Assembly: GCA_021740045.1 (NCBI GenBank)
Contig: JAIPAP010000013.1
Location: 1 to 48,546 of the forward strand
Reading direction: 5' to 3'
DNA length: 48,546 nucleotides
DNA from: Bacteroidales bacterium
GTDB taxonomy: Bacteria; Bacteroidota; Bacteroidia; Bacteroidales; JAIPAP01
The notes below the pieces were generated by a model that did not search any database, was not told the DNA's origin, and worked only from the letters and a program-made list of their open reading frames with translations. Position numbers and translations under genes: made by a program. Position 1 is the stretch's first letter. Each line of letters opens with the position of its first letter. Below, one piece after another: positions 25,944 through 36,200 of the stretch.

Positions 25944-26317
25944 CTGTTTTTTCTTAATTTTACGCTTTGTTCAAATTCAATAAAAGGTGTGCAAAGATAA
26001 TGAATTTGCCCCCCTTGCGCAAGTATTTCTACTATTATTTATCCCTCAGTTGCAATATTTTAACGCACCCACCGATTGAAATAGTATTCAGAACAATAAA
26101 GCAAGTTATACGGGAGGAATGGGCAAAATAGATTCAACATGGTGATAATCAGCATTAAAAACCCATGACAGCTAAGATTATATTTAGAAGCAAATTAGGA
26201 AAGATTTTCAAAAATGCAGATGCAGCACTATAATAGCGTTTAAGAGTAGCTTATTTAATGTGTCCTTTGCCTCCCTATGGGGATCCGGAATTTCAACCTG
26301 GTTTTGATAATTTATAA
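25944..26317. other. 374-bp gap between truB and queA
   Basis: AT-rich intergenic sequence with no supported gene. It holds the queA promoter at 25992-26023. The part nearest truB (26050-26317) shows no gene, strong hairpin or recognised repeat. Confidence 0.6.
25992..26022 (-). promoter_or_regulatory. Candidate queA promoter
   Basis: Minus strand: TATCTTTG at 25999-25992 is an exact -7 TAnnTTTG. TTG at 26022-26020 may be the -33 element with a 20-base spacer. The leader would be about 45 bases. This is the best-formed promoter in the window. Confidence 0.52.
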
Positions 26318-27028
26318 TTACAACCCAACCTCCCCCAGCACCTTCTCTCGAAATTGCTGAATAGACATGGCATCTTCTACTTTGTAATCCCCTATACGGG
26401 TTCTTCTCAATTCCGAAAGATAGGCGCCGCTTTCAAGCATCTTTCCAAAATCCCGGGCAATGGAGCGGATGTAGGTCCCTTTGGAGCATTCAATGCGAAA
26501 ATCAATTTCAGGAAGGGCCATGCGTGTAATTTCAAAACTATGAACCTGCACTTTTTTCGATTTGATCTCAATTTCTTCATTGTTACGGGCGTATTGATAC
26601 GCCCTTTTTCCTTTGATCTTAACAGCAGAATATGTTGGGGGTACCTGCTCCAGTTCTCCGGTAAGCTTTTTAGTTGCCTCCATAATGTTTTCGTCCGAAA
26701 TGTGGTCAATAGGGAAAGATTGATCCACATCAGTCTCCCGGTCAAATGAAGGAGTAGTTTCTCCCAGCTGAATGGTTCCTGTATATTCTTTGGTTTGCTG
26801 CTGTATGGTTTCTATTGATTTGGTGTATTTTCCGGTACATAAAACCAACAAGCCGGTTGCCAGTGGATCGAGAGTGCCGGCATGTCCTATTTTTAGTTTC
26901 TTAAGACGAAACATCCGCTTTAGAAAAGCACGTACAAAATTCACCACATCAAAGGAAGTCCACTCCTTTTCCTTGTCGATAAGCAATATGGTTCCTTCCT
27001 GGTATATGGCAGGTTGTTGTTCACTCAT
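26318..27028 (-). CDS. truB: tRNA pseudouridine(55) synthase
   Basis: A 236-residue enzyme that makes pseudouridine 55 in the T-loop of tRNAs. The catalytic motif KIGHAGTLDPLATGLLVLC contains Asp54. YTGTIQLGETTPSFD, VPPTYSAVKIKGKRAYQYAR and CSKGTYIRSIARDFG are the family's other blocks. It is short compared with E. coli TruB because it lacks a PUA domain, as is usual in this phylum. It begins 12 bp after uppP ends, so the two are in one operon. Confidence 0.96.
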   Translation of the reverse strand: MSEQQPAIYQEGTILLIDKEKEWTSFDVVNFVRAFLKRMFRLKKLKIGHAGTLDPLATGLLVLCTGKYTKSIETIQQQTKEYTGTIQLGETTPSFDRETDVDQSFPIDHISDENIMEATKKLTGELEQVPPTYSAVKIKGKRAYQYARNNEEIEIKSKKVQVHSFEITRMALPEIDFRIECSKGTYIRSIARDFGKMLESGAYLSELRRTRIGDYKVEDAMSIQQFREKVLGEVGL

Positions 27029-27040
27029 ATGAATAATTCA

Positions 27041-27823
27041 TTAACCGGCAATGATGGCAATTATGCCAATGATAAAACAGTAGATGGCAAAGTAGATCAG
27101 TCCACCTTTTTTCACAATACCAATCATCAATTTGCAAGCCAGCAACCCCGAGATAAAAGCTGCCAGAAAACCCACCACCAACGCCAATGGAGAAACCGAG
27201 GATGAAGCAGTGAGATTTCCTTCAAAAGCATCTTTTAGATTAGCCCCCATTATTGGGATCAACACCATTAGGAACGAAAATTTGGCGGCAAGCTCCCGGC
27301 GAACACCCAGCATAAGCGATGTGGAAATGGTAGCTCCCGAACGGGAAATACCCGGCAACACAGCTAAAGCCTGGGCAATACCGATCACTATGGAATCGAG
27401 GAAGCCCACCTTCCGGTCTTTCGATTTGCGCAAATAGGTGAATGTTAACAGCGAGGCCGTTACAATGAGCATAAAACCTACAAATACAATATCGCCCTCG
27501 AAAAAGGCTTCCACTTCTTTTTTAAAGAAAAGACCAAGAACTGCAACCGGTAACATTGAAAGGAGCAATTTGGTAATATAAGCCGTGTCTTCATTCCATT
27601 GGAATTTAAAAAGCTGCCTGATCAATATTCCTATATCCTTATGAAAAACCACTATAGTGCTTAGCACTGTGGCTCCATGTACTAAAACCGTAAACATGAG
27701 GCTTTCTTTGGGATTAACCCCCAATAGTGCTTTACCTATCTCCAGATGTCCACTGCTGCTAACCGGTAAAAATTCAGTAAGGCCTTGTACCAAGCCAAGA
27801 ATAAGAGCTGACAACCAATCCAT
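27041..27823 (-). CDS. uppP: Undecaprenyl-diphosphate phosphatase
   Basis: A 260-residue, roughly eight-helix inner-membrane enzyme of the BacA/UppP family. The active-site motifs are QGLTEFLPVSSSGHLEIG near the N-terminus (acidic Glu plus Ser/His) and VLPGISRSGATISTSLML in the middle. It removes one phosphate from undecaprenyl diphosphate, recycling the carrier for peptidoglycan and polysaccharide export; members also give bacitracin resistance. It lies between the DUF3098 gene (30 bp) and truB (12 bp). Confidence 0.96.
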   Translation of the reverse strand: MDWLSALILGLVQGLTEFLPVSSSGHLEIGKALLGVNPKESLMFTVLVHGATVLSTIVVFHKDIGILIRQLFKFQWNEDTAYITKLLLSMLPVAVLGLFFKKEVEAFFEGDIVFVGFMLIVTASLLTFTYLRKSKDRKVGFLDSIVIGIAQALAVLPGISRSGATISTSLMLGVRRELAAKFSFLMVLIPIMGANLKDAFEGNLTASSSVSPLALVVGFLAAFISGLLACKLMIGIVKKGGLIYFAIYCFIIGIIAIIAG

Positions 27824-27853
27824 TCCCGCGGTTTTGATAGAAGTTTATACGTG

Positions 27854-28150
27854 TTAATCTTTGGGTTTTTTCATAATGGCAAAGATCTCAACCACATATC
27901 CTGCCAGAATCAAGATGGGCGCCACTGTAATTCGTCGATGATTGAATATGGCTTCATTGAATTCATTGGGGTTATCGGAACCGCCACCGATCATCAACAG
28001 GAATCCCACTGAAATTAATGCCAGTCCGATAAGCAGGAGCTTGTAATTCTCCCGGTTAAAGGCAAAGTCCTTGCCCGACTCTTGAGAAGCCTTCTCCTTT
28101 TGCGATTGCTGAGTTTGATGAGGCTTATGTTTATGCTTTGCTTTTTCCAT
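27854..28150 (-). CDS. DUF3098 small membrane protein
   Basis: A 98-residue protein with two membrane helices (YKLLLIGLALISVGFLLMIGG and a second ending AGYVVEIFAIM) separated by a conserved loop DNPNEFNEAIFNHRRIT. This is the DUF3098 pattern of Bacteroidota. The N-terminal 40 residues are Lys/His/Gln-rich. The frame is open to 28174, but ATG 28150 (MEKAKHKHK) has a GGAA-type ribosome site and avoids crowding ftsX. It consistently occurs between ftsX and uppP in the phylum (established knowledge), so a role linked to division or wall synthesis is inferred. Function unknown. Confidence 0.85.
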   Translation of the reverse strand: MEKAKHKHKPHQTQQSQKEKASQESGKDFAFNRENYKLLLIGLALISVGFLLMIGGGSDNPNEFNEAIFNHRRITVAPILILAGYVVEIFAIMKKPKD

Positions 28151-28187
28151 ATTTTTCCAAGCGATTTTGTGCAAATATATAAATCCT

Positions 28188-29063
28188 TTAGTACAAATAA
28201 TCGGTTTTTACCCTCAAGAACTTCCTAACAGCCATAAAGGTGGAAAACCATGAAATGATAATACCTATAAGTATTACCGATCCAAAAAGCGTGAGAAAAA
28301 GATCGAGGTCCTGCAGTTCGATCAATTCGGGTATTTCGCGGCGGGCGAGATAAAGCGTGCCAACTAATAGCAGTATGGCAAAAAACGATCCGTAAAGCCC
28401 ATGTAAGATGCCCTGCCAAACAAAAGGCCTCCTGATAAACCGTTCGGTTGCTCCAACTAGTTGCATGGTTTTTATAAGAAAACGTTTCGAATAAACCGAT
28501 AGTCGTATCGTATTATTGATCAATGCAATAGCTATGATCAGCAATAAAACACTAAACCCCAGAATAATGATGCTAAGCTTGCGGATATTGTCATTGACAA
28601 CATGCACCAATGATTTCTGATAATCAACTTCTTTTACCGTCTCATGAGCCACCAATTCATTTTTGATCTGCTCAAGACTATCCACATTGGCATATTGAGC
28701 TTTCAGCCTCACATCAATGGAAGGCAATAAAGGGTTATATCCGATAAAATCGATAAAATCCTCTCCTAATTCCGCTTTAAGCTCGCTGGCTGCTTCTTCT
28801 TTGGTAATGTATTCGGTGCTTTTTACATAATCGGTTATGTCGAGCTCTTTCTGAAACCTGATAATCCTTGCCTCTTTAGTGTTTTCTTTCATGATGATAT
28901 GAAAACCAATGTTTTCCTTCACATAATCGGAGATCTTTTTGGCATGCAGCACGATCAATCCCAGCAGGCCCAACATGAAAAGCACCAGGGTAATGCTGAT
29001 CACCGTGGTAAGATATGATGTCTTAAGCCTTCGGCGGTTATATTTTTCTTCCTTTTTATTCAT
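28188..29063 (-). CDS. ftsX: Cell division ABC permease FtsX
   Basis: A 291-residue permease-like protein. It has a cytoplasmic N-terminus, first membrane helix near 20-42 (TVISITLVLFMLGLLGLIVL), an extracytoplasmic domain of about 120 residues and three C-terminal helices in the FtsX-domain pattern (LINNTIRLSVYSKRFLIKTMQLVGAT, then RRPFVWQGILHGLYGS). With FtsE it regulates peptidoglycan hydrolases at the division site. ftsE is not adjacent, which is normal in Bacteroidota. It heads the minus-strand group ftsX-DUF3098-uppP-truB. Confidence 0.94.
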   Translation of the reverse strand: MNKKEEKYNRRRLKTSYLTTVISITLVLFMLGLLGLIVLHAKKISDYVKENIGFHIIMKENTKEARIIRFQKELDITDYVKSTEYITKEEAASELKAELGEDFIDFIGYNPLLPSIDVRLKAQYANVDSLEQIKNELVAHETVKEVDYQKSLVHVVNDNIRKLSIIILGFSVLLLIIAIALINNTIRLSVYSKRFLIKTMQLVGATERFIRRPFVWQGILHGLYGSFFAILLLVGTLYLARREIPELIELQDLDLFLTLFGSVILIGIIISWFSTFMAVRKFLRVKTDYLY

Positions 29064-29140
29064 AGTCAGCGGCTACGAAATTATAAAAAATATACGCTCA
29101 GAAGGAGGAGATGTTTTATTTGATAATAATGCAATCTGAT

Positions 29141-29306
29141 TAATACCTAAGTTGAGCGATTTGAATGCAGTGAAAAATCGCTTTACTTAGGTATAATCCC
29201 GTCCCGAAGGTTTTCGGGATAGAAATTGTTGCTTTTCACCGAATGGGTGAGGTGAAAAGCTTACAATTTCTTTATCGTGAGCGAGAATCGCTCAATTTGG
29301 GTAATA
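29141..29306. mobile_element. MITE-like palindromic element with terminal inverted repeats and 5-bp flanking duplication
   Basis: A 166-bp non-coding element between ftsX and leuS. Its ends are 21-bp inverted repeats with three mismatches (29141-29161 TAATACCTAAGTTGAGCGATT and 29286-29306). It is flanked by an exact 5-bp direct repeat, CTGAT at 29136-29140 and 29307-29311. The inside is almost entirely hairpins: 29144-29193, 29202-29219 (TCCCGAA/TTCGGGA), 29221-29271 (arms AGAAATTGTTGCTTTTCACC and partner, one bulge) and 29278-29294 (TGAGCGA/TCGCTCA). It has no open reading frame. The structure is that of a miniature inverted-repeat transposable element moved by a transposase encoded elsewhere. 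A dispersed palindromic repeat is the alternative. Confidence 0.72.
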
Positions 29307-29431
29307 CTGATGCTTATTCGCCAAATCCACAGCAATCTCCCGGAAATATTCTTACTAAGTTTCTTAAATTCGCAAGCTGAAAAATTTTACGTGGAGATAA
29401 TAGTTATCAATAGCAAAGTATAAGGCGCATC

Positions 29432-32245
29432 ATGGAATACAACTTCAGGGAAATCGAAAAGAAATGGCAGAACTACTGGCTGGAGAAAAAATCCTTCAAA
29501 GTAGGGATCGATCATCAAAAACCCAAATATTACGTTTTGGATATGTTTCCGTATCCCTCAGGAGCCGGATTGCATGTAGGCCACCCACTGGGTTACATTG
29601 CTTCCGATATTTTTTCACGTTATAAGCGGCTCAAGGGTTACAATGTGCTTCACCCTATGGGCTATGATGCTTATGGCCTGCCGGCTGAGCAGTATGCCAT
29701 ACAAACCGGACAGCACCCTGCCATCACCACTGAGCGCAATATTAAACGCTACCGCGAGCAGCTCGATCAAATCGGTTTTTCTTATGACTGGGACCGTGAA
29801 GTACGCACCTGTGACCCCGTGTATTATAAATGGACGCAATGGACATTCATCCAGCTGTTTCATTCATGGTTTAATAACCACCTTCAAGCGGCCGAACCCA
29901 TTAACACCCTGATTGAAGAATTTGAGAAAAATGGAAATACCAAGGTAAATGCAGCCTGCGGTGAGATTGATAAATTTACAGCCGAAAATTGGAACAGCTG
30001 GGATGAAAAACAACAGCAGGAGACCCTGATGTATTACCGGCTGGCTTACCTCTCGGACACATGGGTGAACTGGTGCCCGGAACTGGGAACCGTTTTGGCT
30101 AATGATGAAGTTAAAGAGGGCTACTCGGTACGTGGAGGTCATCCGGTGGTCAGAAAATTGATGAAACAATGGTCATTGCGTGTTACGGCTTATGCCGAGC
30201 GCTTGTTACAAGGGCTGGAAGAAGTCGATTGGTCCGAATCGCTCAAGGAGATCCAGCGTAACTGGATTGGTAAGTCAGAAGGAGCTTCGGTAAACTTTAA
30301 GGTGAGCCATCATGAGGAAGAAATAGAAGTATTCACTACACGCCCCGACACCTTGTTTGGAGCCACCTTTATGGTATTGGCGCCCGAGCATGAAATGGTT
30401 GAAAAGATCACCAAGCCCGAGCACCGCGAAAAAGTTGACGAATACGTTAAAATGGCCAAAAACCGCTCCGAGCGCGAACGTATGGCCGAGGTCAAAAAGA
30501 TCACCGGGGAATTTACCGGCGCTTATGCCATCAATCCGCTGAGCAATGAGGAAATTCCCATATGGGTGGCCGATTATGTACTGGCCGGATACGGAACCGG
30601 CGCCATCATGGCCGTTCCGGCACACGATAGCCGCGATTATGCCTTTGCCAATCATTTTAATATTCCTATCCGTGAAGTTGTTTCCGGTGGGGATATTTCC
30701 AGGGGATCATACGATGCCAAAGAAGGAACCCTTATTAACTCCGGTTTTCTTAACGGCATGGATGTTAGTAAGGCTATCAAGGCGACTATCGATAAAATTG
30801 AAGAATTGGGTGTAGGTTACGGGACGGTAAACTTCCGCTTGCGCGACGCCATCTTTAGCCGCCAGCGCTACTGGGGAGAGCCGTTTCCCATTTATTACAA
30901 GGATGGCATCCCTTATGCCCTTAGTGAAGACAAACTTCCGTTGGAGCTTCCCGAAGTGGAATCCTTCCTGCCCACCGAAACAGGTGAACCGCCACTGGCA
31001 AGGGCCAAGAATTGGGAAACGGAGGAAGGCTACCCACTTGAAACCAACACCATGCCTGGCTTCGCCGGATCGAGCGGCTATTACCTAAGGTACATGGACC
31101 CCCGCAACGATAAGGAATATTTCTCCAAAGAAGCTATCGAATACTGGCGGGATGTGGATCTTTATATCGGCGGTATAGAACACGCCACCGGGCATCTTAT
31201 GTATGCCCGCTTCTGGAATAAATTTCTGTATGATCTGGGCTACGTGGTGGAAGAGGAGCCTTTCAAAAAACTGGTGAACCAAGGCATGATACAGGGGCGT
31301 TCAAATATTGTTTACCGCCTTAAAGGCACCAACACTTTTATCTCGAAAAACCGGCTGGATACGGACTTGACCGATGAGGAGATGAAAAAAGCCGGTGTAA
31401 GCGAGCGTCGCCCCGAAGTAATTCCCATGCATGCTGATGTAAATATTGTAGACAACGATGTGCTCGACACCGCGGCCTTTCGAAACTGGCGTCAGGACCT
31501 GGCGGAGGCACAATTCATCCTTGATGATGAAGGCAAATATGTTTGCGGTTATGAGATCGAAAAGATGTCAAAATCGCTTTATAATGTGGTTAATCCCGAT
31601 GACCTGATCGCCAACTTCGGAGCCGACACCCTGCGTATGTACGAGATGTTCCTGGGCCCGCTTACCGATTCCAAACCCTGGGACACTAAAGGGATTGAAG
31701 GTGTATATCGGTTCATTCGCAAGTTCTGGAGACTCTATCATGACAATAACGGAAATCTGAATGTAACGGAGGAAGAGCCCACAAAGGAAGAGTTTAAGGT
31801 GCTTCATAAAACCATCCAAAAGGTGGAGGATGACATCGAGCGGCTTTCGTTCAATACAGCGGTGAGCGCTTTTATGATCTGTGCCAATGAGCTCTCCGAT
31901 CTGAAATGCACCAAACGGGCTATCTTAGAGCCTTTAGCGGTATTGATCTCACCTTATGCCCCGCATATTGCCGAGGAACTCTGGCATAAGCTCGGTCACC
32001 GGCCCAGCGTGGCTTACGCCGAATTTCCGGAGTTCAAAAAAGAATATGTGATCGAAAACACCTTTAACTATCCGGTTTCCTTTAACGGCAAAAAGCGGTT
32101 TGAACTCGAGCTTCCCCTTGATATGCCCAAAGAGGAAATAGAAAAGGCAGTGCTCGAGGCCCCCGAGGCACAAAAGTGGATCGAGGGAAAAACCCCGAAA
32201 AAGATCATCATTGTTCCCAAACGCATTATCAATGTGGTGGTTTAG
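29432..32245 (+). CDS. leuS: Leucyl-tRNA synthetase
   Basis: A 937-residue class Ia synthetase charging tRNA-Leu. The HIGH motif appears as HVGH in [16 protein letters not shown]. The CP1 editing domain (about 280-480) includes [19 protein letters not shown] and [16 protein letters not shown], needed to clear mischarged isoleucine and norvaline. The KMSKS loop is intact ([15 protein letters not shown]). The anticodon-binding domain follows, and the C-terminal domain ends PKRIINVVV. Length is normal. It begins 125 bp downstream of the MITE-like element, whose palindromes may affect its leader or promoter. Confidence 0.98.
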   Translation: MEYNFREIEKKWQNYWLEKKSFKVGIDHQKPKYYVLDMFPYPSGAGLHVGHPLGYIASDIFSRYKRLKGYNVLHPMGYDAYGLPAEQYAIQTGQHPAITTERNIKRYREQLDQIGFSYDWDREVRTCDPVYYKWTQWTFIQLFHSWFNNHLQAAEPINTLIEEFEKNGNTKVNAACGEIDKFTAENWNSWDEKQQQETLMYYRLAYLSDTWVNWCPELGTVLANDEVKEGYSVRGGHPVVRKLMKQWSLRVTAYAERLLQGLEEVDWSESLKEIQRNWIGKSEGASVNFKVSHHEEEIEVFTTRPDTLFGATFMVLAPEHEMVEKITKPEHREKVDEYVKMAKNRSERERMAEVKKITGEFTGAYAINPLSNEEIPIWVADYVLAGYGTGAIMAVPAHDSRDYAFANHFNIPIREVVSGGDISRGSYDAKEGTLINSGFLNGMDVSKAIKATIDKIEELGVGYGTVNFRLRDAIFSRQRYWGEPFPIYYKDGIPYALSEDKLPLELPEVESFLPTETGEPPLARAKNWETEEGYPLETNTMPGFAGSSGYYLRYMDPRNDKEYFSKEAIEYWRDVDLYIGGIEHATGHLMYARFWNKFLYDLGYVVEEEPFKKLVNQGMIQGRSNIVYRLKGTNTFISKNRLDTDLTDEEMKKAGVSERRPEVIPMHADVNIVDNDVLDTAAFRNWRQDLAEAQFILDDEGKYVCGYEIEKMSKSLYNVVNPDDLIANFGADTLRMYEMFLGPLTDSKPWDTKGIEGVYRFIRKFWRLYHDNNGNLNVTEEEPTKEEFKVLHKTIQKVEDDIERLSFNTAVSAFMICANELSDLKCTKRAILEPLAVLISPYAPHIAEELWHKLGHRPSVAYAEFPEFKKEYVIENTFNYPVSFNGKKRFELELPLDMPKEEIEKAVLEAPEAQKWIEGKTPKKIIIVPKRIINVVV

Positions 32246-32341
32246 AGCTATACTATCGGGCTATAAAACAATTATCAGCGGCTTTCGTTAATCAAATTAA
32301 AGTCTTCAGCCCGATTTGCTTAACTTGTGAAACAACGATCT

Positions 32342-33130
32342 ATGAAGAAATTACTGGTTGCCCTGATTGTGCTGCTTACTGTCAAAGCTATTAGCCAGGA
32401 ATTCCGCGTGATCGATAACAATGCTTTTTCCACCGGGGAGCAGCTCGAATACAAAGTTTACTACCATTCGCGGCTTACCGGTAAGGTTAAAGCCGGTGAG
32501 GCGCAGCTTCACATTAAACCGGAAGTAAAAAGCCTGCAGGACCGACCGGTTTATCATATTGTGGGAAAGGGCAGGTCTACCGGTTTGTTTAACTTATTCT
32601 TTAAAGTCCGTGATCGCTTCGAAACCTTTATCGATACTTCGGCCATGGTTCCCTGGATGTTCATTCGCCGGACGAATGAGGGGAGCTATACCAAAAACAA
32701 CGAAGTCCGCTTTTATCACCGGAAGCAAATTGCCGAAAGCCGTTACGAGACCAATCCTATTCCTAACGATATCCAGGACATCATATCGGCATTTTACTAT
32801 GCCCGTACCATCGACTACTCCAATGCCCAGCCCGGCGATGTTTACCCTGTGGATTTTTATATCGATGATACTACCTACATTTCCCGCATTGTTTTTAAAG
32901 GCCGGGAAGTGATCAAAACAGACCTGGGTTATTTCAAATGCCTCAGGTTCCAACCCGAGGTGGCCACCGGCAACGTCTTTAGCCAGGAATACCCAATGGA
33001 TTTGTGGGTTTCCGATGATGAAAACCATATCCCCGTAATGGCCAAATCGGAAGTAATTGTGGGGTCGGTGAAGATGGAATTGATCGGTTATGCCAACCTG
33101 CTTAATCCGCTCTCAGCATTGATGTATTGA
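32342..33130 (+). CDS. DUF3108 domain secreted protein
   Basis: A 262-residue protein with a signal peptide (MKKLLVALIVLLTVKAISQ) and a single DUF3108 domain: EQLEYKVYYHSRLTGKVKAGEAQL near the start, GKGRSTGLFNLFFKVRDRFETFID and YEGS/TNEGSYTKNNEVRF-like strands. The prediction is a periplasmic or outer-membrane-facing beta-rich protein of unknown function. The frame is open from a GTG at 32327, but ATG 32342 gives the standard signal peptide. It follows leuS by 96 bp and precedes the macroglobulin-like gene by 125 bp on the same strand. Confidence 0.82.
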   Translation: MKKLLVALIVLLTVKAISQEFRVIDNNAFSTGEQLEYKVYYHSRLTGKVKAGEAQLHIKPEVKSLQDRPVYHIVGKGRSTGLFNLFFKVRDRFETFIDTSAMVPWMFIRRTNEGSYTKNNEVRFYHRKQIAESRYETNPIPNDIQDIISAFYYARTIDYSNAQPGDVYPVDFYIDDTTYISRIVFKGREVIKTDLGYFKCLRFQPEVATGNVFSQEYPMDLWVSDDENHIPVMAKSEVIVGSVKMELIGYANLLNPLSALMY

Positions 33131-33255
33131 ATCAGGGTTTGTTTTATTTTTTTAAAACACGAATTTTAGATTGAAAATTGGTTTGATGTTTGTTATTTTA
33201 ACAGTTCATAAAAAACCGCCGGCTGTATATGCAGTGGCTACTTAAATGCAATCGT

Positions 33256-36200
33256 ATGAAAATCGCTCATGTTTTAAAAGGCGTTTTAGTCGTGATGGCG
33301 ACTGCCATGATAACCCTATCGTTTATGAATCCACAACAAGACAAAGCCTTCGAAAAACAATGGAAACAGGTTGAGCAACTGGAAAAGAAAGGCCAGCCCC
33401 GTTCGGCATTGGAGATAGTTGAAAATATCTACGCACAGGCGAAAAAACAAAACGATGATCCCCAGTTTTTGAAGGCTGTCCTCTACCGTATCAAGCTTAA
33501 AGCCGAATTCGAGGAAGATTTTATGATCAAGTTGATCGATGATTTGAATCATGAAATTAAATCAGCCGGCCAGCCCGAAAAATCGGTCTTGCATTCCATC
33601 ACAGCCGAAATGTACTGGCGCTATTACCAGGCCAATCGCCATAAAATCCTCGACCGGGAGGTCAGCTTTGAACCATCTTCCGAAGACCTGAAAACCTGGG
33701 ATGCCCGGCAGCTTGTCAATGCCGTTTCAATCCATTACAAGGCATCCCTCCGGGACGATCAAAAAGCCAAAAGCATCCAGCTAAAAGATTATGCTCCAAT
33801 CCTCGAGGAGCAAAAGGGTTCTAAAAAATATCGCCCCACCCTCTATGATTTTCTGGCACATCGTGCAGCCGGCTTTTTTATGCAGGAAGAGCCAGGCATC
33901 ACCCGGCCGGCAGCTTATTTTAAGTTTGATGATGAACAATACCTTGCTTCTGCCGGTGAATTCGCTAATACCGAAATTGCCGCCGATGATACTGCTTCAC
34001 TCGATTACCAAGCCATTAAGATTTTACAGGAATTAACCCGCTTCCACCTCGATGATGAAGACCCTGCCCCGCTTACCGATATTGACCTCATCAGGCTGGA
34101 GTACGTCCACAATAAAAGCATACTGTCCAAGAGCGATAGCCTTTATTTAGCATCGCTGGAAACACTAAAGGAAAAAAATCCCGGGCATCCGGCGACGGCC
34201 AGGGTATTTTTTAAAATTGCTTCCTTTCTCAATCAACAAGGCGCTGCCTACCATCCCTATCAAAATCAGGAAAACCGCTGGGGTAAGAAAAAAGCGCATG
34301 ATGTTTGCCAGGAGGCAATGGAAAAATATCCCGATTCCGAAGGCGCCCATAACTGCAAAATTCTGGCCGGACAAATAGAAACCACCGATCTGCGATTTGA
34401 AACGGAATATGTAAATCCTCCGGGGGAAGCTTTCCGTGCTTTGGCGTCGCATAAAAACATTGATAACCTTTATGGCCGGGCTATTCCTATTGACCCCGAA
34501 GAATACCGTCAAATCCAGCGAAACTACAGGGGAAATGAGGCCGTCATCAAACAATTTGTGAAAATGGAGCCGGCAGAGGAGTGGCAGCAAAAACTTGAAA
34601 ATGAAGGTGACTTCCAGCAGCATTCGGTGGAAATAGCCATCCCCAGGCTGGATAAAGGCTTTTATGTGCTATTGTTGTCCGACAATGAAAACTTTAACAC
34701 CGGTGAAAACCGTGTTGCCGAAGCCACTTGCTGGATTTCCAACATTGCTTACATTCACCAGGCTAAAACCGACGGTTCAAAGGACTTTTTTCTGCTAGAC
34801 AGGAATACCGGCGAACCTTTAAAAAATGCCAAAGCCCAACTATTTTACCGGGAATATAATTACCGTGAACGGCAATACCTGATGGAGGCCGGAAAGCTTT
34901 ATGAAGCGAACAATAACGGCTTTTTACACATTGAAAAAGATGCTGCGGGCTCCCGTTCTTTTTCCATGGCCTTTTACCATGAAGATGACACCTTGCTGAG
35001 CAAGAGTTATTTCCGCACCTATTCCCGGGAACGTGATGAAAAAACCCGTATCAAAACACATTTCTTTACCGATCGCGGAATTTACCGGCCGGGCCAAACC
35101 ATATATTTCAAAGGTATCATGATCGAAAACAAGGGAGAGGAGCATAATATCCTTCCTGGCAAAAGCACCACGGTAACTTTTCACGATGTGAATGGTAAGA
35201 AGATCAGTTCTTTAGAATTGAAGACCAATGAATACGGCTCTTTTAGCGGATCATTTACGGCTCCCGTTGGCCGCCTCACCGGCCAGATGCGAATAGCCGA
35301 TGATCATGGCAGGGTTTACGTATCGGTTGAAGAATACAAACGCCCCAATTTTGAGGTGGAATTCCAACCCATTACCGGCAGCTATAAGCTGAATGAGGAA
35401 GTAAGTGTAACAGGAAAAGCCATGGGTTACTCGGGCAATCCCATTATCAATGCCGATGTGAAATACCGCGTGGTGCGAACCACCCGCTTCCCTTTCTTTT
35501 TCTTCAATTGGTATAACATTTACCCTTCAAGCCCTGAGCTTGAGATTGCCCAGGGATTGACCCAAACCGATCAATCGGGTGCCTTCACTGTTGATTTTAA
35601 AGCTATTCCCGATCTGCAGGTACCCCAGCGTACCAATCCGGTTTTTGATTACCGCATCGAAGCCAGTGTAACCGACATTGCCGGAGAAACGCATTCGCAG
35701 CAAACCGTAGTGAGTGTCGGTTATCAATCGCTTGAATTTGATTTGGGTATTGATGAAAATGTAAACCGTCAGCAACAAGATTCGATTCCCTTTGAGATTA
35801 CCAATTTAAACGGGGAACCCCAGGAAGTTTCGGGCACCCTGGCCATCTACCGCCTGGAGCAGCCTGAGCGCTTAATCCGCGAACGAAAGTGGCAACGACC
35901 GGACCAGTTTGTGATGAATGAAGGAAAATATAAACGGTGGTTCCCGTATGATGAATACAACAATGAAACCGACTACCGCGAGTGGCCCAGGGCAGAGAAG
36001 GTGCTCGAAAAGAAGTTTTCCCTTCCGGCCGATTCCATCATCCAACTTGAAAACTTAACATCTTGGGAAACCGGGCGATATGCCATCGAAATAAACACCA
36101 CCGATGCTTTTGGTGAAGAAGTTGAGCACGAAGCATTTTTCAAGCTGTTCGATCCGGAAGCCGCCAAAATCCCTTTAAGCGATTATGCTTGGTTTTACCT

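Noticed and set aside
25999-26130. 43-codon plus-strand frame in the truB-queA gap
   Set aside because: No ribosome site, no recognisable features, and it begins inside the queA promoter.
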